Assembly (NCBI RefSeq): GCF_024732245.1
Contig: NZ_CP093845.1
Span: forward strand, 2,986,272-3,050,271
Reading direction: 5' to 3'
DNA: 64,000 nucleotides
Source: Dietzia sp. B32
GTDB taxonomy: Bacteria > Actinomycetota > Actinomycetes > Mycobacteriales > Mycobacteriaceae
The translations under genes and the position numbers were made by a program. Each line of letters begins with the position of its first letter. The first letter of the stretch is position 1. The notes beneath the pieces are model-generated. The model was not told the DNA's origin, did no database searches, and worked only from the letters and a program-made list of their open reading frames with translations. Below, piece by piece: positions 25,466 through 37,185 of this stretch.

Positions 25466-25540
25466 CCACTTCTCCTCCGGGCGTCACCGCCCCGTCATCC
25501 CTGCCGCGGCCGGGCCGGCTCATGCGACCCGTCCCGGGGC

Positions 25541-26188
25541 TCAGTCCGGGAAGTCCACATCGCTCCCGGCGATCCGGTGGTACTGGTACCAGAGCACCGC
25601 GCCCGTCTCACGGACGATGCCCATGATCTGGTTCTCCCGGGTCCAGACCGCCGGCCCGTGCCTGGTCGGCGAGGTCCACGCCTCCAACCCCGCGTCCCGC
25701 GCCATCATGCGCGAACGGTACGAGTGCGTGGGGTCACTGACCAGCACCACCGACTGGCCGCCCTGATCGCGCACGGTCTGAGCCACCGCTTCCAGACTGC
25801 CTTCGGTGTTGGTCCCCGTCTCCACCGCCAGGATCACCTCAGCGGGCACACCGAGCTGGGTCAGATAGGCCCGTCCGGAGCCGGCCTCGGTGTAGAGGTC
25901 CCCCGGCTGGTTACCGCCGACCGTGATGATCTGCGGTGCAACCCCCTCCTCGAAGAGCAGGGCCGCGTGCTCGAGCCGCGCCTGGAACACCGGGGTGGGG
26001 ATGCCGTTGTGTTGCGCGGCGCCGAGCACCACGATCGCGTCCGCCGGCGCGCGGTCGTCGACCCGCGCGACGTGCCATACCCGGAACGAGATGAATCCGG
26101 GTATGACCAGGCACAACAGCAGTGCGATGGCCAGGAGCCAGCCGACGGCCCTGGACACCGCGCGGAGCGGGGACCGGGATCTACTCAC
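25541..26188 (-). CDS. YdcF/ElyC-family DUF218 membrane protein
   Basis: 215 residues from a GTG. One N-terminal TM (AVGWLLAIALLLCLVIPGFI) is followed by a DUF218 domain with ADAIVVLGAA near 50, GVAPQIITVGGNQPGD and VLVSDPTHSYRSRMMARDAG. Relatives (SanA, ElyC, YdcF) act in envelope permeability or lipid-carrier metabolism. It sits between glyS and dgt, all on the minus strand, with a 25-bp gap from glyS. Confidence 0.82.
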   Translation of the reverse strand: MSRSRSPLRAVSRAVGWLLAIALLLCLVIPGFISFRVWHVARVDDRAPADAIVVLGAAQHNGIPTPVFQARLEHAALLFEEGVAPQIITVGGNQPGDLYTEAGSGRAYLTQLGVPAEVILAVETGTNTEGSLEAVAQTVRDQGGQSVVLVSDPTHSYRSRMMARDAGLEAWTSPTRHGPAVWTRENQIMGIVRETGAVLWYQYHRIAGSDVDFPD

Positions 26189-26213
26189 CCGACCAGTGTG
26201 CCAGGGGACTCCG

Positions 26214-27608
26214 TCAGCACCCGATCAGGCGCTGCGCGAGGTACCCCTCGACCTGGTCGATCGCCACGCGCTCCTGCGCCATGGTGTCGCGCTCACGGAT
26301 GGTCACGGCCTGGTCCTCGAGAGTGTCGAAGTCGACCGTGATGCAGAACGGGGTGCCGATCTCGTCGTGGCGGCGGTAGCGGCGGCCGATCGCCTGCGCG
26401 TCGTCGAAGTCCACGTTCCAGTTCTTGCGCAGCTGGGCCGCCAGGTCGCGGGCCTTCGGCGACAGGTCGGCGTTGCGCGACAGCGGAAGCACCGCGGCCT
26501 TGATCGGCGCGAGGCGACGGTCGAGCTTGAGCACGGTCCGGGTGTCCACCCCGCCCTTGGCGTTGGGGGCCTCGTCCTCGGTGTAGGCGTCGACGAGGAA
26601 GGCCATGAGCGCGCGGGTCAGACCGAAGCTCGGCTCGATGACGTACGGGATGTACTTCTCGCCCGATGCCTGGTCGAAGTACTGCAGGTCCTCCCCGGAA
26701 TGGGTCTGGTGCTGCGTCAGGTCGTAGTCCGTGCGGTTGGCGATCCCCATGAGCTCGCCCCACTCGTTGCCGGAGAACCCGAACTTGTACTCGAAGTCGA
26801 TGGTGCCCGCCGAGTAGTGCGCGCGCTCGTCGTCCGGGACGTCGAACCGACGCAGATTCCCCGGGTCGATGCCCAGGTCCACGAACCAGTCCCAGCAGTC
26901 CTCGACCCACGCCTTGAAGTGCTCGTCGGCCTCATCGGGCTTGACGAAGTACTCGATCTCCATCTGCTCGAACTCGCGGGTGCGGAAAATGAAGTTGCCG
27001 GGGGTGATCTCGTTGCGGAACGCCTTGCCGATCTGACCGATGCCGAACGGCGGCTTGCGACGCGCGGTGGTCATGACGTTCTTGTAGTTGACGAAGATCC
27101 CCTGCGCGGTCTCCGGGCGCAGGTAGTGCAGGCCGGTCTCGTTGTCCACCGGGCCCAGGAAGGTCTTCATCAGGCCCGAGAACAGCTGGGGCTCTGTCCA
27201 CTGCCCCTTGTTCCCACAATTGGGGCAGGCGATCTCCGACATCGGGGCGTCGGACGGATGGTCCAGCTTCTTCTTGAGGGCGTAGGCCTCCTGGAGGTGG
27301 TCCTGACGCAGCCGGGTGTGGCAGGACCGGCACTCGATGAGCGGGTCGGTGAACGTCTCGACGTGGCCGGACGCCTCCCACACCTGGCGGGGCAGGATGA
27401 TCGAGGAGTCCAGGCCCACCACGTCCTCGCGGCCGGTCACGAAGGTGCGCCACCACTGCTTCTTGATGTTGTCCTTGAGTTCCACGCCCAGGGGGCCGTA
27501 GTCCCACGCCGAGCGCGTGCCGCCGTAGATCTCGCCACACTGGTACACCAGTCCTCGGCGCTTGCAGAGGTTGACGACGGTGTCGATGACGGAAGCTGAG
27601 GCTGCCAC
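26214..27608 (-). CDS. glyS: Glycyl-tRNA synthetase, alpha2 (eukaryote-like) type
   Basis: 464 residues, a class II synthetase of the dimeric glyQS type. Motif 2 is [25 protein letters not shown], motif 3 is [14 protein letters not shown], and the C-terminal anticodon-binding domain starts near [14 protein letters not shown]. The zinc-binding region SCHTRLRQD / ACPNCGNKG is visible. The start is a GTG. It charges tRNA-Gly and neighbours the divergent smtB-zur operon exactly as in M. tuberculosis. Confidence 0.95.
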   Translation of the reverse strand: MAASASVIDTVVNLCKRRGLVYQCGEIYGGTRSAWDYGPLGVELKDNIKKQWWRTFVTGREDVVGLDSSIILPRQVWEASGHVETFTDPLIECRSCHTRLRQDHLQEAYALKKKLDHPSDAPMSEIACPNCGNKGQWTEPQLFSGLMKTFLGPVDNETGLHYLRPETAQGIFVNYKNVMTTARRKPPFGIGQIGKAFRNEITPGNFIFRTREFEQMEIEYFVKPDEADEHFKAWVEDCWDWFVDLGIDPGNLRRFDVPDDERAHYSAGTIDFEYKFGFSGNEWGELMGIANRTDYDLTQHQTHSGEDLQYFDQASGEKYIPYVIEPSFGLTRALMAFLVDAYTEDEAPNAKGGVDTRTVLKLDRRLAPIKAAVLPLSRNADLSPKARDLAAQLRKNWNVDFDDAQAIGRRYRRHDEIGTPFCITVDFDTLEDQAVTIRERDTMAQERVAIDQVEGYLAQRLIGC

Positions 27609-27796
27609 GTCGGGGGTTCTCCCTTTGGTGAGTCGGTGGGCGGAGGTGTCGGGTGGACCACCTCGGCACGGGCCGGCGCCCGGGCACTTTCACCAGGGTA
27701 TCCGGTCGGGGCCCCGGGTCTGGGATACTGGGGTCCCCTACCCGATACGGCGCCGGCGGCGACCGAGCCCATCAGCGAGCCCGGAAGGCGGAGACG

Positions 27797-28165
27797 ATGC
27801 CAAGCGGACCCCGATCGACCGGATCCGACCCGGTCACGGACGTCCACGACGCCGACCACCGGGCCTCTCCCGTTCCCCTGCCACCCGAGCACGTGGTGTC
27901 CGCGGCGGGTGAACTCCTCCGCGCCCTGTCCGCCCCGCTGCGCATCGGGATCGTCCTGCAGTTGCGGGAGGGGCCGCGATGCGTGCACGAACTCGTGGAC
28001 GCCCTGGGCGTCACCCAGCCACTGGTGAGCCAACACCTGCGGGTCCTCAAGTCGTCCGGGGTGGTCTCCTCCCATCGGCAGGGTCGTGAGATGCGCTACG
28101 AACTGCTGGACGGGCATCTCCTCAACATCGTCGAGGCGGCCGTCGGGCACGCCGGGGAGCAGTAG
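27797..28165 (+). CDS. smtB: SmtB-like ArsR-family zinc repressor
   Basis: 122 residues from the ATG at 27797, preceded by GGAAGGCGGAG. The ArsR winged helix is LLRALSAPLRIGIVLQLREGPRCVHELVDALGVTQPLVSQHLRVLKSSGVV. The C-terminal alpha-5 helix carries Asp and two His (LLDGHLLNIVEAAVGHAGEQ), the zinc-site pattern of SmtB/CzrA proteins. It is followed after 4 bp by zur, the M. tuberculosis smtB-furB arrangement in which zinc releases SmtB from its own operon. Confidence 0.87.
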   Translation: MPSGPRSTGSDPVTDVHDADHRASPVPLPPEHVVSAAGELLRALSAPLRIGIVLQLREGPRCVHELVDALGVTQPLVSQHLRVLKSSGVVSSHRQGREMRYELLDGHLLNIVEAAVGHAGEQ

Positions 28166-28169
28166 CGCG

Positions 28170-28604
28170 ATGACCACTCCGGACAAACCCATCGGTGTGC
28201 GGTCGACGCGTCAACGCAGCGCGATCTCCGCCCTGCTCGACGAGTCCAAGGGATTCCGCTCAGCGCAGGACCTGCACGCCGAACTCCGCGAGCGCGGCGA
28301 CACGATCGGGCTCACGACGGTGTACCGGACCCTCCAGTCGATGGCCGACGCTGAGGCGGTCGACGTGCTGCGGACCGACTCCGGCGAGCTCATCTTCCGG
28401 AAGTGCTCCGACTCGCACCACCATCATCTGGTGTGCCGCGTCTGCGGGTTCACCGTCGAGGTGGAGGAGCCGGGGGTCGAGGTCTGGGCCCACCGCGCGG
28501 GCCGGGCTCACGGGTTCACCGACGTCAGCCACACCGTCGAGCTGTTCGGGCTGTGCGCGGAGTGCGCGGCGGGCCAGGCGGGCGGGGCTGGCCTGGCTGA
28601 CTGA
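28170..28604 (+). CDS. zur: Zinc uptake regulator Zur (Fur family)
   Basis: 144 residues from the ATG at 28170. The DNA-binding half is STRQRSAISALLDESKGFRSAQDLHAELRERGDTIGLTTVYRTLQSMADA. The metal-binding half has KCSDSHHHHLVCRVCG and a second CxxC near the end (LCAEC), which hold the structural zinc. With zinc it represses uptake and ribosomal-protein paralog genes. It is the second gene of the smtB-zur operon and converges with uppS, with 15 bp between the stops. Confidence 0.9.
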   Translation: MTTPDKPIGVRSTRQRSAISALLDESKGFRSAQDLHAELRERGDTIGLTTVYRTLQSMADAEAVDVLRTDSGELIFRKCSDSHHHHLVCRVCGFTVEVEEPGVEVWAHRAGRAHGFTDVSHTVELFGLCAECAAGQAGGAGLAD

Positions 28605-28619
28605 CCGGGCGCCCGCGAG

Positions 28620-29432
28620 TCAGGGGCTGGTGACGCCGCCGAAGCGCCGGTCGCGCTCGGCGTACTCCAGGCACGCCGCCCACAGGTCGCGGCGGTCGAA
28701 GTCCGGGAACAGCGTGTCCTGGAAGACGAACTCGGCGTAGGCGGCCTGCCACAGCATGAAGTTGGACGTGCGCAGCTCCCCGGACGGCCGCAGGAAGAGG
28801 TCGACGTCCGGCATGTCCGGCTCGTCGAGGAACTGGGAGAAGTTGTCCTCCGTGAGGTCCTCGGGCGAGAGTTCGCCGGCGGCCACGCGGCGGGCGAAGT
28901 CGCGGGCGGCGTCGACGATCTCGGCGCGGCCCCCGTAGTTCACGCACATGGCCAGGGTCATGACCGTGTTGTCGCGGGTGAGCTCCTCGGCCTCCTCCAG
29001 CTCCGAGATGACCGACCGCCACAGCCGGGGTCGCTGCCCCGCCCACCGCACGCGCACGCCCAGCGCGTGCATCTCATCCCGGCGCCGCCGCAGGACGTCC
29101 CGGTTGAACCCCATGAGGAACCGCACCTCCTCGGGGCTGCGCTTCCAGTTCTCGGTGGAGAAGGCGTACGCGGACAGGTACGGGATACCCATCTCGATGC
29201 AGCCCTGGACGACGTCCATGAGCACGGCCTCGCCGCGTTTGTGCCCCTCCGTGCGGGGCAGGCCGCGCTCCTGCGCCCAGCGTCCGTTGCCGTCCATGAC
29301 CAGCGCGACGTGGCGGGGCACGAACTCTGCCGGGATGGCCGGCGGGCGGGCACCCGACGCGTGCGGGGTGGGTGGCCGGACCACGCTCTGCTGAGGGGCG
29401 GGACGCTTACGAAATCTGGGTAGTCCGGGCAC
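28620..29432 (-). CDS. uppS: Cis-prenyltransferase UppS (decaprenyl/undecaprenyl diphosphate synthase)
   Basis: 270 residues. Motifs are [30 protein letters not shown] (region I), [19 protein letters not shown] (region III) and [27 protein letters not shown] (region V). The GTG at 29432 has AGAGGAG 5 nt upstream and overlaps recO by 26 bp. It extends farnesyl diphosphate with isopentenyl units to the long polyprenyl carrier for cell-wall synthesis; in Mycobacteriales the homologue is decaprenyl-diphosphate synthase. Confidence 0.93.
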   Translation of the reverse strand: MPGLPRFRKRPAPQQSVVRPPTPHASGARPPAIPAEFVPRHVALVMDGNGRWAQERGLPRTEGHKRGEAVLMDVVQGCIEMGIPYLSAYAFSTENWKRSPEEVRFLMGFNRDVLRRRRDEMHALGVRVRWAGQRPRLWRSVISELEEAEELTRDNTVMTLAMCVNYGGRAEIVDAARDFARRVAAGELSPEDLTEDNFSQFLDEPDMPDVDLFLRPSGELRTSNFMLWQAAYAEFVFQDTLFPDFDRRDLWAACLEYAERDRRFGGVTSP

Positions 29433-30204
29433 GGGACTCCTCTGCTCGATCGACGGGGCCGACCGTGCCGCGGTCGACCAGGGGCAGGCTGCGCAGGTCT
29501 CGTTCGAGATGCCACTGCAGGTGGGCGGCGGCGATGCCGGAGGCCTGGCGCACGACGGCGGGCGAGGACATCCCCACGGCGTCCCACTCCCCCGCCAGCA
29601 GCGCGGACAGGTGTTCGGCCACGCCGGGTGAGAGCATGGCGCATCCCTGCGGGCGGCAGTGCACGCACACGGTCCCCCCGGATGCGACGTGGAAGGCCCG
29701 GTGCGGACCCACCACGCCGCAGCGCACGCAGCAGTCCAGGACGGGCTCCCACCCGGAGGCGGACATGGCGCGCAGGAGGAACGCGTCGGCGACCAGGCCC
29801 GGCTCGCGACGGTTCTCGGCCAGGGAGCGCAGGGCGTTCACGGCGAGGCCCAGCAACCGCGGGGTGGGCGCCCCCTCCTCGCCCGCGAGACGCTCGGCGG
29901 TCTCCAGGACCACGCACCCGGAGGTGTAGGCGGGGTAGTCGGCCACCAGGGGACGCGCCAGCGACTCACGGCTACTGGCCTGGCGGATCGTTCCCAGACC
30001 ACTGCGGCCACGGCCCGGGGCGATCTGTACCTCCACCACCGCGAACGGCTCGAGGCTCGCGCCCATCCGGGACCGGGTGCGGCGCACGGCCCGGGCGACG
30101 GCGCGGACCAGCCCGTGCCGCTCGGTCAGCAGGGTGACGATCCGGTCGGCTTCCCCGAGGTCGTAGGTCCGCACGACGAGGCCCGTGTCGGTGAAGGGAT
30201 GCAT
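29407..30204 (-). CDS. recO: DNA repair protein RecO
   Basis: 265 residues from the ATG at 30204 with AAGGAGG upstream; the longer frame to 30282 lacks a ribosome-binding site. An N-terminal OB fold ([37 protein letters not shown]) is followed by a helical domain with a four-Cys zinc motif (CCVRCG ... CVHCRPQG). RecO loads RecA on SSB-coated DNA with RecR. It overlaps uppS by 26 bp and lies behind era, separated by 99 bp with two hairpins. Confidence 0.92.
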   Translation of the reverse strand: MHPFTDTGLVVRTYDLGEADRIVTLLTERHGLVRAVARAVRRTRSRMGASLEPFAVVEVQIAPGRGRSGLGTIRQASSRESLARPLVADYPAYTSGCVVLETAERLAGEEGAPTPRLLGLAVNALRSLAENRREPGLVADAFLLRAMSASGWEPVLDCCVRCGVVGPHRAFHVASGGTVCVHCRPQGCAMLSPGVAEHLSALLAGEWDAVGMSSPAVVRQASGIAAAHLQWHLERDLRSLPLVDRGTVGPVDRAEESRARTTQIS

Positions 30205-30276
30205 CCGGGCCTCCTTCCGGGGCGACTTCCGGGGCGGGGCGCGCACGCGGGTGCGTGCGCACTCAGGTGTCCATTG

Positions 30277-30299
30277 TCCCACGGGCGAAAGCCGTGGGA
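30277..30299 (-). terminator. Hairpin between era and recO
   Basis: TCCCACGG and CCGTGGGA flank a GCGAAAG loop (inner GC/GC pairs would leave a GAAA tetraloop). The hairpin begins 5 nt after the era stop on the minus strand. There is no U-run, so it may be a weak terminator, an attenuator or an mRNA-stabilising element. A second hairpin (GCGCACGC/GCGTGCGC) lies at 30241-30260. Confidence 0.45.
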
Positions 30300-30303
30300 G
30301 AGG

Positions 30304-31212
30304 CTAGAAGCCCAGGCGTCCCAGCATCTTGGGGTCGCGCTGCCACTCCTTGAGGACCTTGACGTGCAGGTCGAGGTAGACCCTGGTGCCGAGCAGTTTC
30401 TCGATGCCGGCCCGGGCGGTGGTACCGACCTCGCGCATGCGCGAGCCGCCCTTGCCGAGCACGATGGACTTCTGGCTCTGCCGTTCCACGTACACGGTGG
30501 CGTGGACGTCCACCATGTCGTCGCGCCCCTCGTGCGGGAGGATCTCCTCGATGGACACGGCGATCGAGTGGGGCAGCTCGTCACGGACACCCTCGAGGGC
30601 CGCCTCGCGGATGAGCTCGGCCATCCGGCTCTCGTCGGACTCCTCGGTGATGATGTCGTCGGGGTAGAACTGCGGTCCCTCGGGCAGCAGGGTCGCGATG
30701 ACGTCGGCCACCACGTCGACCTGTTCGCCCGACGCCGCCGACACCGGGACGACCTCCGAGTCCGGTCCGAGGAACTTCGACACCGCCACGAGCTGCTCCA
30801 TGACCCTCTTCTTGGAGACGGTGTCGATCTTGGTCACCAACCCGAGAACCGGGGTGGTGGGGCAGAGCTTGCGGACCTGCTCGAGGATCCACCGGTCACC
30901 GGGGCCGATGCGCTCCCCGGCAGGGATGCACAGACCGATGAGGTCGACGTCGGAGTAGGTGTCCTCCACCAGCGCGTTGAGACGCTCGCCGAGCAGGGTG
31001 CGGGGGCGGTGGAGTCCGGGGGTGTCGACCAGGATGATCTGGGCGTCCGGCCGGTGCACGATCCCGCGGATCGCGTGCCGGGTGGTCTGCGGCCGGGAGG
31101 AGGTGATGGCGATCTTCTCCCCCACGAGCGCGTTGGTCAGCGTGGACTTGCCCGTGTTGGGCCGGCCCACGAAGCTGACGAACCCGCTCCGGTAGCCCTC
31201 GGGGGTGCTCAT
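30304..31212 (-). CDS. era: GTPase Era
   Basis: 302 residues. G1 is [15 protein letters not shown]3 is VDTPGLH and G4 is TKID. The C-terminal KH domain carries the typical [33 protein letters not shown] and [13 protein letters not shown]. Era binds the 3' end of 16S rRNA during 30S assembly. It overlaps the CBS-domain gene by 4 bp and closes the operon dnaJ-rsmE-phoH-ybeY-CBS-era. Confidence 0.96.
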   Translation of the reverse strand: MSTPEGYRSGFVSFVGRPNTGKSTLTNALVGEKIAITSSRPQTTRHAIRGIVHRPDAQIILVDTPGLHRPRTLLGERLNALVEDTYSDVDLIGLCIPAGERIGPGDRWILEQVRKLCPTTPVLGLVTKIDTVSKKRVMEQLVAVSKFLGPDSEVVPVSAASGEQVDVVADVIATLLPEGPQFYPDDIITEESDESRMAELIREAALEGVRDELPHSIAVSIEEILPHEGRDDMVDVHATVYVERQSQKSIVLGKGGSRMREVGTTARAGIEKLLGTRVYLDLHVKVLKEWQRDPKMLGRLGF

Positions 31213-32528
31213 CTGTTCTCCTCGTCGTGGTCTCTGGTGTCGTCCTCATTCGTCTCGACGGGCGTCGCCACCACCGTGACCACCTTGACCCGTCCGCGCC
31301 GGTCGTGGCCGCCCTCGGCGCGCAGGTCGAGCCCGGTGGACACGACGTGTGCCCCGGGCAGCGGGACGCGCCCGAGCTCCAGGGCGAGCAGCCCGCCCAG
31401 GGTCTCGACCTCCTCGGTCACCTCGTCGGCGAACTCGACGTCGAACAGCTCGGCCACCTCGTCCAGTCCGAGCCGGGCGGACAGGCGGTAGCGCCCGTCG
31501 CCGAGGTCCTCGACGGGCGGCACCTCGGTGGTGTCGTACTCGTCGACGATCTCCCCGACGATCTCCTCGAGGATGTCCTCGATGGAGACCAGCCCGGCGG
31601 TCCCCCCGTATTCGTCGACGAGGATCGCCAGGTGGTTGTGGTCGCGCTGCATCTCGGCCAGCAGGTCGTCGATCCGTTTGGCGTCGGGCACGAACACCGC
31701 GGGGCGCATCACGTCGGCCACCGGGGCGGCGCGCCCGTCGGGGTCGTCGAGACGGGCGACGATGTCACGCAGGTAGACCACGCCCACCACGTCGTCGGAG
31801 TTGTCCCCGTCGACCACCGGGATCCGCGAGTACCCGGACTTGACGGTGAGCCGCGCGGCCTGGCCGACGGTCTTGTCCGACTCGATCCACACCATCTCGG
31901 TGCGCGGGGTCATGACCTCGCGGGCGGTGGTGTCGCCGAGCTCGAAAACCGACTGGATCATGCGGGACTCGTCGTCGGCCACCACGCCGCGCTCGCGCGC
32001 CATGTCGACGATCTCGAGCAACTCGATCTCGGAGGCGAACGGTCCGTTGCGGAAACCCCGCCCCGGGGTGACCGCGTTGCCGACCCCCACCAGGAGGGAG
32101 GCCACCGGGCCGAGGACGAACCCGACCACGGTGAGCGCGGTCGCGGAGCTCAGGGCGATCGAGTAGGCGTGTTGGCGGCCGAGGGTGCGGGGACCGACGC
32201 CGGCAACGACGTAGGCGGCGACGGTCGTCACCACGGCGGCGACGCCGAGCGCCCAGGCCGAGGAGTCGATGACGTCGTTGAACACCACGGTGAACAGCAC
32301 GGCGGCCGCCACGAGGCTGAGCAGGTGCAGCAGGACGGTGACGTTGATGTACCGCGGCCGGGTGGCGAGCATCCGCGACAGTCTGGCCGCGCCGTACCGG
32401 TTCTCCTTGGCCATCTCCTCCACCCGGGCCACCGAGACGGTGCTCAGGGCGGCGTCGAGGGCGGCGAACAGTCCGGCGACGAGGATGAGCAGCACGGCGC
32501 CGACGGCCGCGGTGATGGTCTCGTTCAC
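31209..32528 (-). CDS. CNNM/CorC-type membrane protein (DUF21, two CBS domains, CorC_HlyC)
   Basis: 439 residues from a GTG. An N-terminal DUF21 domain has four hydrophobic segments ([21 protein letters not shown] and on to about 165). A CBS pair follows ([22 protein letters not shown] and [17 protein letters not shown]), with [31 protein letters not shown], then a CorC_HlyC domain to the C-terminus. Relatives export or sense magnesium/cobalt; older annotations call them hemolysins. It is located between ybeY and era, as in many actinobacteria. Confidence 0.88.
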   Translation of the reverse strand: MNETITAAVGAVLLILVAGLFAALDAALSTVSVARVEEMAKENRYGAARLSRMLATRPRYINVTVLLHLLSLVAAAVLFTVVFNDVIDSSAWALGVAAVVTTVAAYVVAGVGPRTLGRQHAYSIALSSATALTVVGFVLGPVASLLVGVGNAVTPGRGFRNGPFASEIELLEIVDMARERGVVADDESRMIQSVFELGDTTAREVMTPRTEMVWIESDKTVGQAARLTVKSGYSRIPVVDGDNSDDVVGVVYLRDIVARLDDPDGRAAPVADVMRPAVFVPDAKRIDDLLAEMQRDHNHLAILVDEYGGTAGLVSIEDILEEIVGEIVDEYDTTEVPPVEDLGDGRYRLSARLGLDEVAELFDVEFADEVTEEVETLGGLLALELGRVPLPGAHVVSTGLDLRAEGGHDRRGRVKVVTVVATPVETNEDDTRDHDEENR

Positions 32529-32531
32529 GAG

Positions 32532-33010
32532 TCAGGCGTCCACTCTCGGGGCCTCGTCGCGGTGGTCGTACCACTCACCCAGCAGCTCGTTCTGCAGGCC
32601 GAACATCTCCCGCTCCTCGGCGGGCTCGGCGTGGTCGTACCCGAGCAGGTGCAGGCACCCGTGGACGGTGAGCAACGCGAGCTCGTGCGCGAGCGGGTGG
32701 CCGGAGCTGGCTGCCTGGTCGGCGGCGAAGGCCGGGCACAGCACGATGTCGCCGAGCATCGCCGGGCCGGGCTCGGGCAGGTCGGGCCGCCCACCGGGGG
32801 TGAGCTCGTCCATGGGGAAGCTCATGACGTCGGTGGGGCCGGGCAGGTTCATCCACGTCACGTGGAGATCGGCCATCGTGTCCTTGTCGACGAGCGTGAT
32901 CGACAGCTCGGCGGCGGGGTGGACGTCCATCCGGGCGATGACGAACGCGGCCACGTCGATGAGTTCTGCCTCGTCGACCTCCACGCCCGACTCGTTGGCG
33001 ACCTCGATGC

Positions 33011-33014
<4 letters not shown>
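32532..33014 (-). CDS. ybeY: Endoribonuclease YbeY
   Basis: 160 residues. The zinc-binding signature is [16 protein letters not shown], matching H-G-x-L-H-L-x-G-Y-D-H. [17 protein letters not shown] is the other family block. YbeY takes part in 16S rRNA 3' maturation and 70S quality control. The ATG overlaps the phoH stop by 4 bp, and the next gene follows after 3 bp. Confidence 0.95.
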
Positions 33015-34062
<1,048 letters not shown>

Positions 34063-34066
<4 letters not shown>

Positions 34067-34860
34067 TTCCCGTGTCGTGGTGAGGTTGGGTCGAGTGTAG
34101 ACCCCGCGGCCGACCATCTCGGAGTGAGAACGCCGAGCGCGGCGAGTGCGACGGTGGCGGCGGTGGAGGTGCGGAGCACCTCCGGGCCCAGGACGACCGG
34201 CCGGGCGCCGGCCGCCGTGAGGGCGTCGAGCTCGGCGTCGGAGACCCCGCCCTCGGGTCCGACGACGACGAGGACCCGCGCCGCCGGCGGGCCCGCGGCC
34301 ACGGCGTCCGCGAAACCGGCGGCGCCGTCCTCGTGCAGGACGAGTACGCGGGCACCCGCGTCGACCTCGGAGGCGACGAGGGCGGCGAGGGCCGTGGAGT
34401 CGACGAGGTCGCCGATCTGGGGCTCCCACGCCCGCCGCGACTGCTTGGCGGCGGCGCGGGCGGCGTTGGTCCACTTGGTGCGGCCCTTGTCGACCTTGGG
34501 GCCGGTCCAACGGCTCACGCAGCGGTCGGCCTGCCACGGCACGATCCGATCGGCGCCGGCCTCGGTCGCCAACTCGACCGCCAGCTCCGACCGTTCGGAC
34601 TTGGGCAGGGCCTGGACGACGGTGACCTCCGGGGTCGGGCGGGGCACGTCGACCCGGGAGACGACCTCCGCCTCGACCCTGCCGGGGCTCGTCGTCGTCA
34701 CCACACAGTCCGCCACCGCACCGCGGCCGTCACCGACCCGGATGGCCTCCCCCACCCGGACCCGCAGCGCGGATCCGGCGTGCCGCCCCTCGGGCCCGTC
34801 GAGCACGATCGTCTCACCGACACCGGGGACCGTCCCGGCCCGGAACAACGACGGGGTCAC
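34063..34860 (-). CDS. rsmE: 16S rRNA m3U1498 methyltransferase RsmE
   Basis: 265 residues from the GTG at 34860, 7 bp after the dnaJ stop; the 61-residue upstream extension is dnaJ in another frame. An N-terminal PUA-like domain (SLFRAGTVPGVGETIVLDGPEGRHAGSALRV) precedes a SPOUT knot domain with VVVGPEGGVSDAELDAL and LGPEVLRTSTAATVALAAL. It methylates N3 of U1498 in 16S rRNA. It is coupled to phoH by GTGA. Confidence 0.93.
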
Positions 34861-34867
34861 GCCGCCC

Positions 34868-36028
34868 TCAGTGCCCGGCGACGGCGTCGCGCAGGCGGGA
34901 GAACAGGCCACCGCGGCGGGCGGTGTCCTCGTTGACGACCTCGGCGGAGTCCCCGTCGAGGCGGCGCAGCTGCTCGACGAGGTCGCGGCGCTTGCGGTCG
35001 AGCTTCTCCGGGACCACGACCTCCATGTGGACGGTGAGGTCACCGGCGCCGCCGCCGCGCACGCGGGGCATCCCGCGCCCGGTCAGCGTGACGGTGTGGC
35101 CGGGCTGGGTACCGGCCGGGATGTCGATCGTCAGCGGGTCGCCCACGACGGTCTCGAGCTCGACCTCGCCGCCGAGCATCGCGTCGACCACGGGCACGCG
35201 GACGGTGCAGTGCAGGTCCTCGCCGTCTCGGACGAACACCGGGTGGTTGCGCTCGGTGACCTCGATGTACAGGTCGCCGGCGGGACCGCCACCGGGGCCG
35301 ACCTCGCCCTGCCCGGACAGGCGGATGCGCATGCCGCCGCCGACACCGGCCGGGATCTTGGCCGAGACGGTGCGGCGCTTGCGGACGCGGCCCTGGCCGG
35401 TGCACTCGCCGCACGGGTCGGTGATGATCTCCCCGGTTCCGGCGCAGGTGGGGCACGGGCGGCTTGTCATGATGTTGCCGAGCAGCGAACGCTGGACGGA
35501 CTGGATCTCGCCCTGGCCCTGACACATGCCACAGGTGGCCGGCGGCGCGTCGGTGGCCGAGCCCTTGCCGTGGCACTTCTCGCACAGCACGGCGGTGTCC
35601 ACCTGGATCTCCTTGGTGACGCCGGTGGCGCACTCGTCCAGTCCCAGGGTCACGCGGATGAGTGCGTCCGAGCCGGGCTGCACGCGGCTGCGGGGACCGC
35701 GGCCACCTCCGCCTCCCCCGCCGCCGCCGAAGAACGCCTCGAACACGTCGCCCAGGCCTCCGCTGCCGAAGCCACCACCGAAGCCGCCGCCGTAACCGGC
35801 GCCCGGCGAGGAATCCAGCGGGTCCCCGCCCATGTCGACGATCCGGCGCTTCTCGGGATCGGTGAGGACCTCGTAGATCGCGGTGATCTCGGTGAACTTC
35901 TCACGCGCCTCGTCCGACGGGTTGACGTCGGGGTGGAGCTCCCGGGCGAGCTTGCGGTAGGCGCGCTTGATCTCGGATTCCGAGGCACCCCTATCGACCC
36001 CGAGGGTCCCGTAGTAGTCGCGTGACAC
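34868..36028 (-). CDS. dnaJ: Chaperone DnaJ (DnaJ2 type)
   Basis: 386 residues from the GTG at 36028 with GAAAGG upstream; an ATG 13 codons earlier is possible but unsupported. The J domain is [34 protein letters not shown] with HPD. A Gly-rich region follows ([27 protein letters not shown]). The four zinc repeats are [24 protein letters not shown] and CGECTGQG. It is DnaK co-chaperone number two, paired with hrcA 53 bp upstream as in mycobacteria (hrcA-dnaJ2). Confidence 0.94.
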   Translation of the reverse strand: MSRDYYGTLGVDRGASESEIKRAYRKLARELHPDVNPSDEAREKFTEITAIYEVLTDPEKRRIVDMGGDPLDSSPGAGYGGGFGGGFGSGGLGDVFEAFFGGGGGGGGGRGPRSRVQPGSDALIRVTLGLDECATGVTKEIQVDTAVLCEKCHGKGSATDAPPATCGMCQGQGEIQSVQRSLLGNIMTSRPCPTCAGTGEIITDPCGECTGQGRVRKRRTVSAKIPAGVGGGMRIRLSGQGEVGPGGGPAGDLYIEVTERNHPVFVRDGEDLHCTVRVPVVDAMLGGEVELETVVGDPLTIDIPAGTQPGHTVTLTGRGMPRVRGGGAGDLTVHMEVVVPEKLDRKRRDLVEQLRRLDGDSAEVVNEDTARRGGLFSRLRDAVAGH

Positions 36029-36081
36029 GTCTGGCCTTTCGTAGAGAGGAAGATCTGGCTCCGGCAAGGAGCGTACGGGCG

Positions 36082-37122
36082 TCAGCGCCCGGAGATGAGC
36101 TCGCCCACGTAGTGGGCAACAGCGGCGACCGAGGCGATTGTTCCCGGGTAGTCCATCCGTGTGGGCCCGAGCACCCCCATCCCGCCGAATGTCTGGCCCT
36201 CCGACCCGTACTGGGAGGAGACCACCGAGGCGCCGCGGATCTCGGCGGCCTGGGTCTCCGCACCGATCTGGACGGTGACGCCACCCGGCCCTCCCCGGCC
36301 CACCGAGTGGGCCGCGGTGAGCAGGCGCAGGATGACGACCTGCTCCTCGAGCGCCTCGAGGACCGAGCGCAGGGAACCGTCGAAGTCGGCTGCCGAACGG
36401 GTGAGGTTGGCCGTGCCGCCCAGAACGATCCGGTCGTCGGGGTGTTCGACGAGCGTGTCGACCAGGACCGTGACGCAGCGCTCGACCGCGTCGCGGATCT
36501 CGGGGCGGGCCCGCTCACCGGTGGCTGCCAGCGCGTCGGAGGCGTCGGGCAGACGCTTGTCGGCGACCGCCTCGGACAGCAGGGTCCGCAGCTGACCGAG
36601 GTGATCGTCGGTCAGCGGCGCGGCGAGCTCGACCGTCCGCTGGTCGACGCGACCGGTGTCGGTGATGAGGACGAGCAGCAGCCGGGTGGGGCTCAGACTC
36701 ACCACCTCGAGGTGGCGCACCGTGGAGCGACCCAGGACCGGGTACTGGACGACGGCGACCTGACGGGTGAGCTGGGACAGCAACCTCGCGGCCCGCCGGA
36801 GGACGTCGTCGAGGTCGACGGCGCCCTCGAGGAAGACCTGGATCGCCCTTCGCTGCGCGCGGGACAGCGGGGTGATCTCCTCGATGGAGTCGACGAAGTG
36901 CCGGTACCCCTTCTCCGTGGGGACACGGCCGGAACTGGTGTGGGGTTGGACGATGAACCCCTCGGCCTCGAGCACGGCCATGTCGTTGCGGATGGTCGCG
37001 CTGGACACACCCAGCGAGTGGCGATCCACGAGGGCCTTGGAGCCCACCGGCTCGTGGGAGGCGATGTAGTCGGACACGATCGCGCGTAGGACATCGGTCC
37101 TACGATCGGCCGTACTCGACAT
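36082..37122 (-). CDS. hrcA: Heat-inducible transcription repressor HrcA
   Basis: 346 residues. The N-terminal winged helix is [67 protein letters not shown], followed by a GAF-like domain. HrcA binds CIRCE elements and represses groE-type genes until GroEL is titrated. GGGGAGGAG lies before the ATG, and TAGAAT is a candidate -10 about 38 nt upstream. No CIRCE palindrome (TTAGCACTC/GAGTGCTAA) is visible here, so it is probably not autoregulated through this site. Confidence 0.95.
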   Translation of the reverse strand: MSSTADRRTDVLRAIVSDYIASHEPVGSKALVDRHSLGVSSATIRNDMAVLEAEGFIVQPHTSSGRVPTEKGYRHFVDSIEEITPLSRAQRRAIQVFLEGAVDLDDVLRRAARLLSQLTRQVAVVQYPVLGRSTVRHLEVVSLSPTRLLLVLITDTGRVDQRTVELAAPLTDDHLGQLRTLLSEAVADKRLPDASDALAATGERARPEIRDAVERCVTVLVDTLVEHPDDRIVLGGTANLTRSAADFDGSLRSVLEALEEQVVILRLLTAAHSVGRGGPGGVTVQIGAETQAAEIRGASVVSSQYGSEGQTFGGMGVLGPTRMDYPGTIASVAAVAHYVGELISGR

Positions 37123-37185
37123 GTCCGCTCCTCCCCGCCGTCGTCAGTGACTTTCGATTCTAGGTGAGTTCCCGCCGACCGCGGT

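Noticed and set aside
27699-27729. GTATCC...GGATAC inverted repeat with central CGGGGCCCCG upstream of smtB as a zinc operator
   Set aside because: It lies 68 bp or more before the start and does not match any SmtB or Zur operator I can recall; kept only as an unassigned symmetry.
37123-37185. Expected CIRCE element upstream of hrcA
   Set aside because: No TTAGCACTC-N9-GAGTGCTAA-like palindrome present in the gap.
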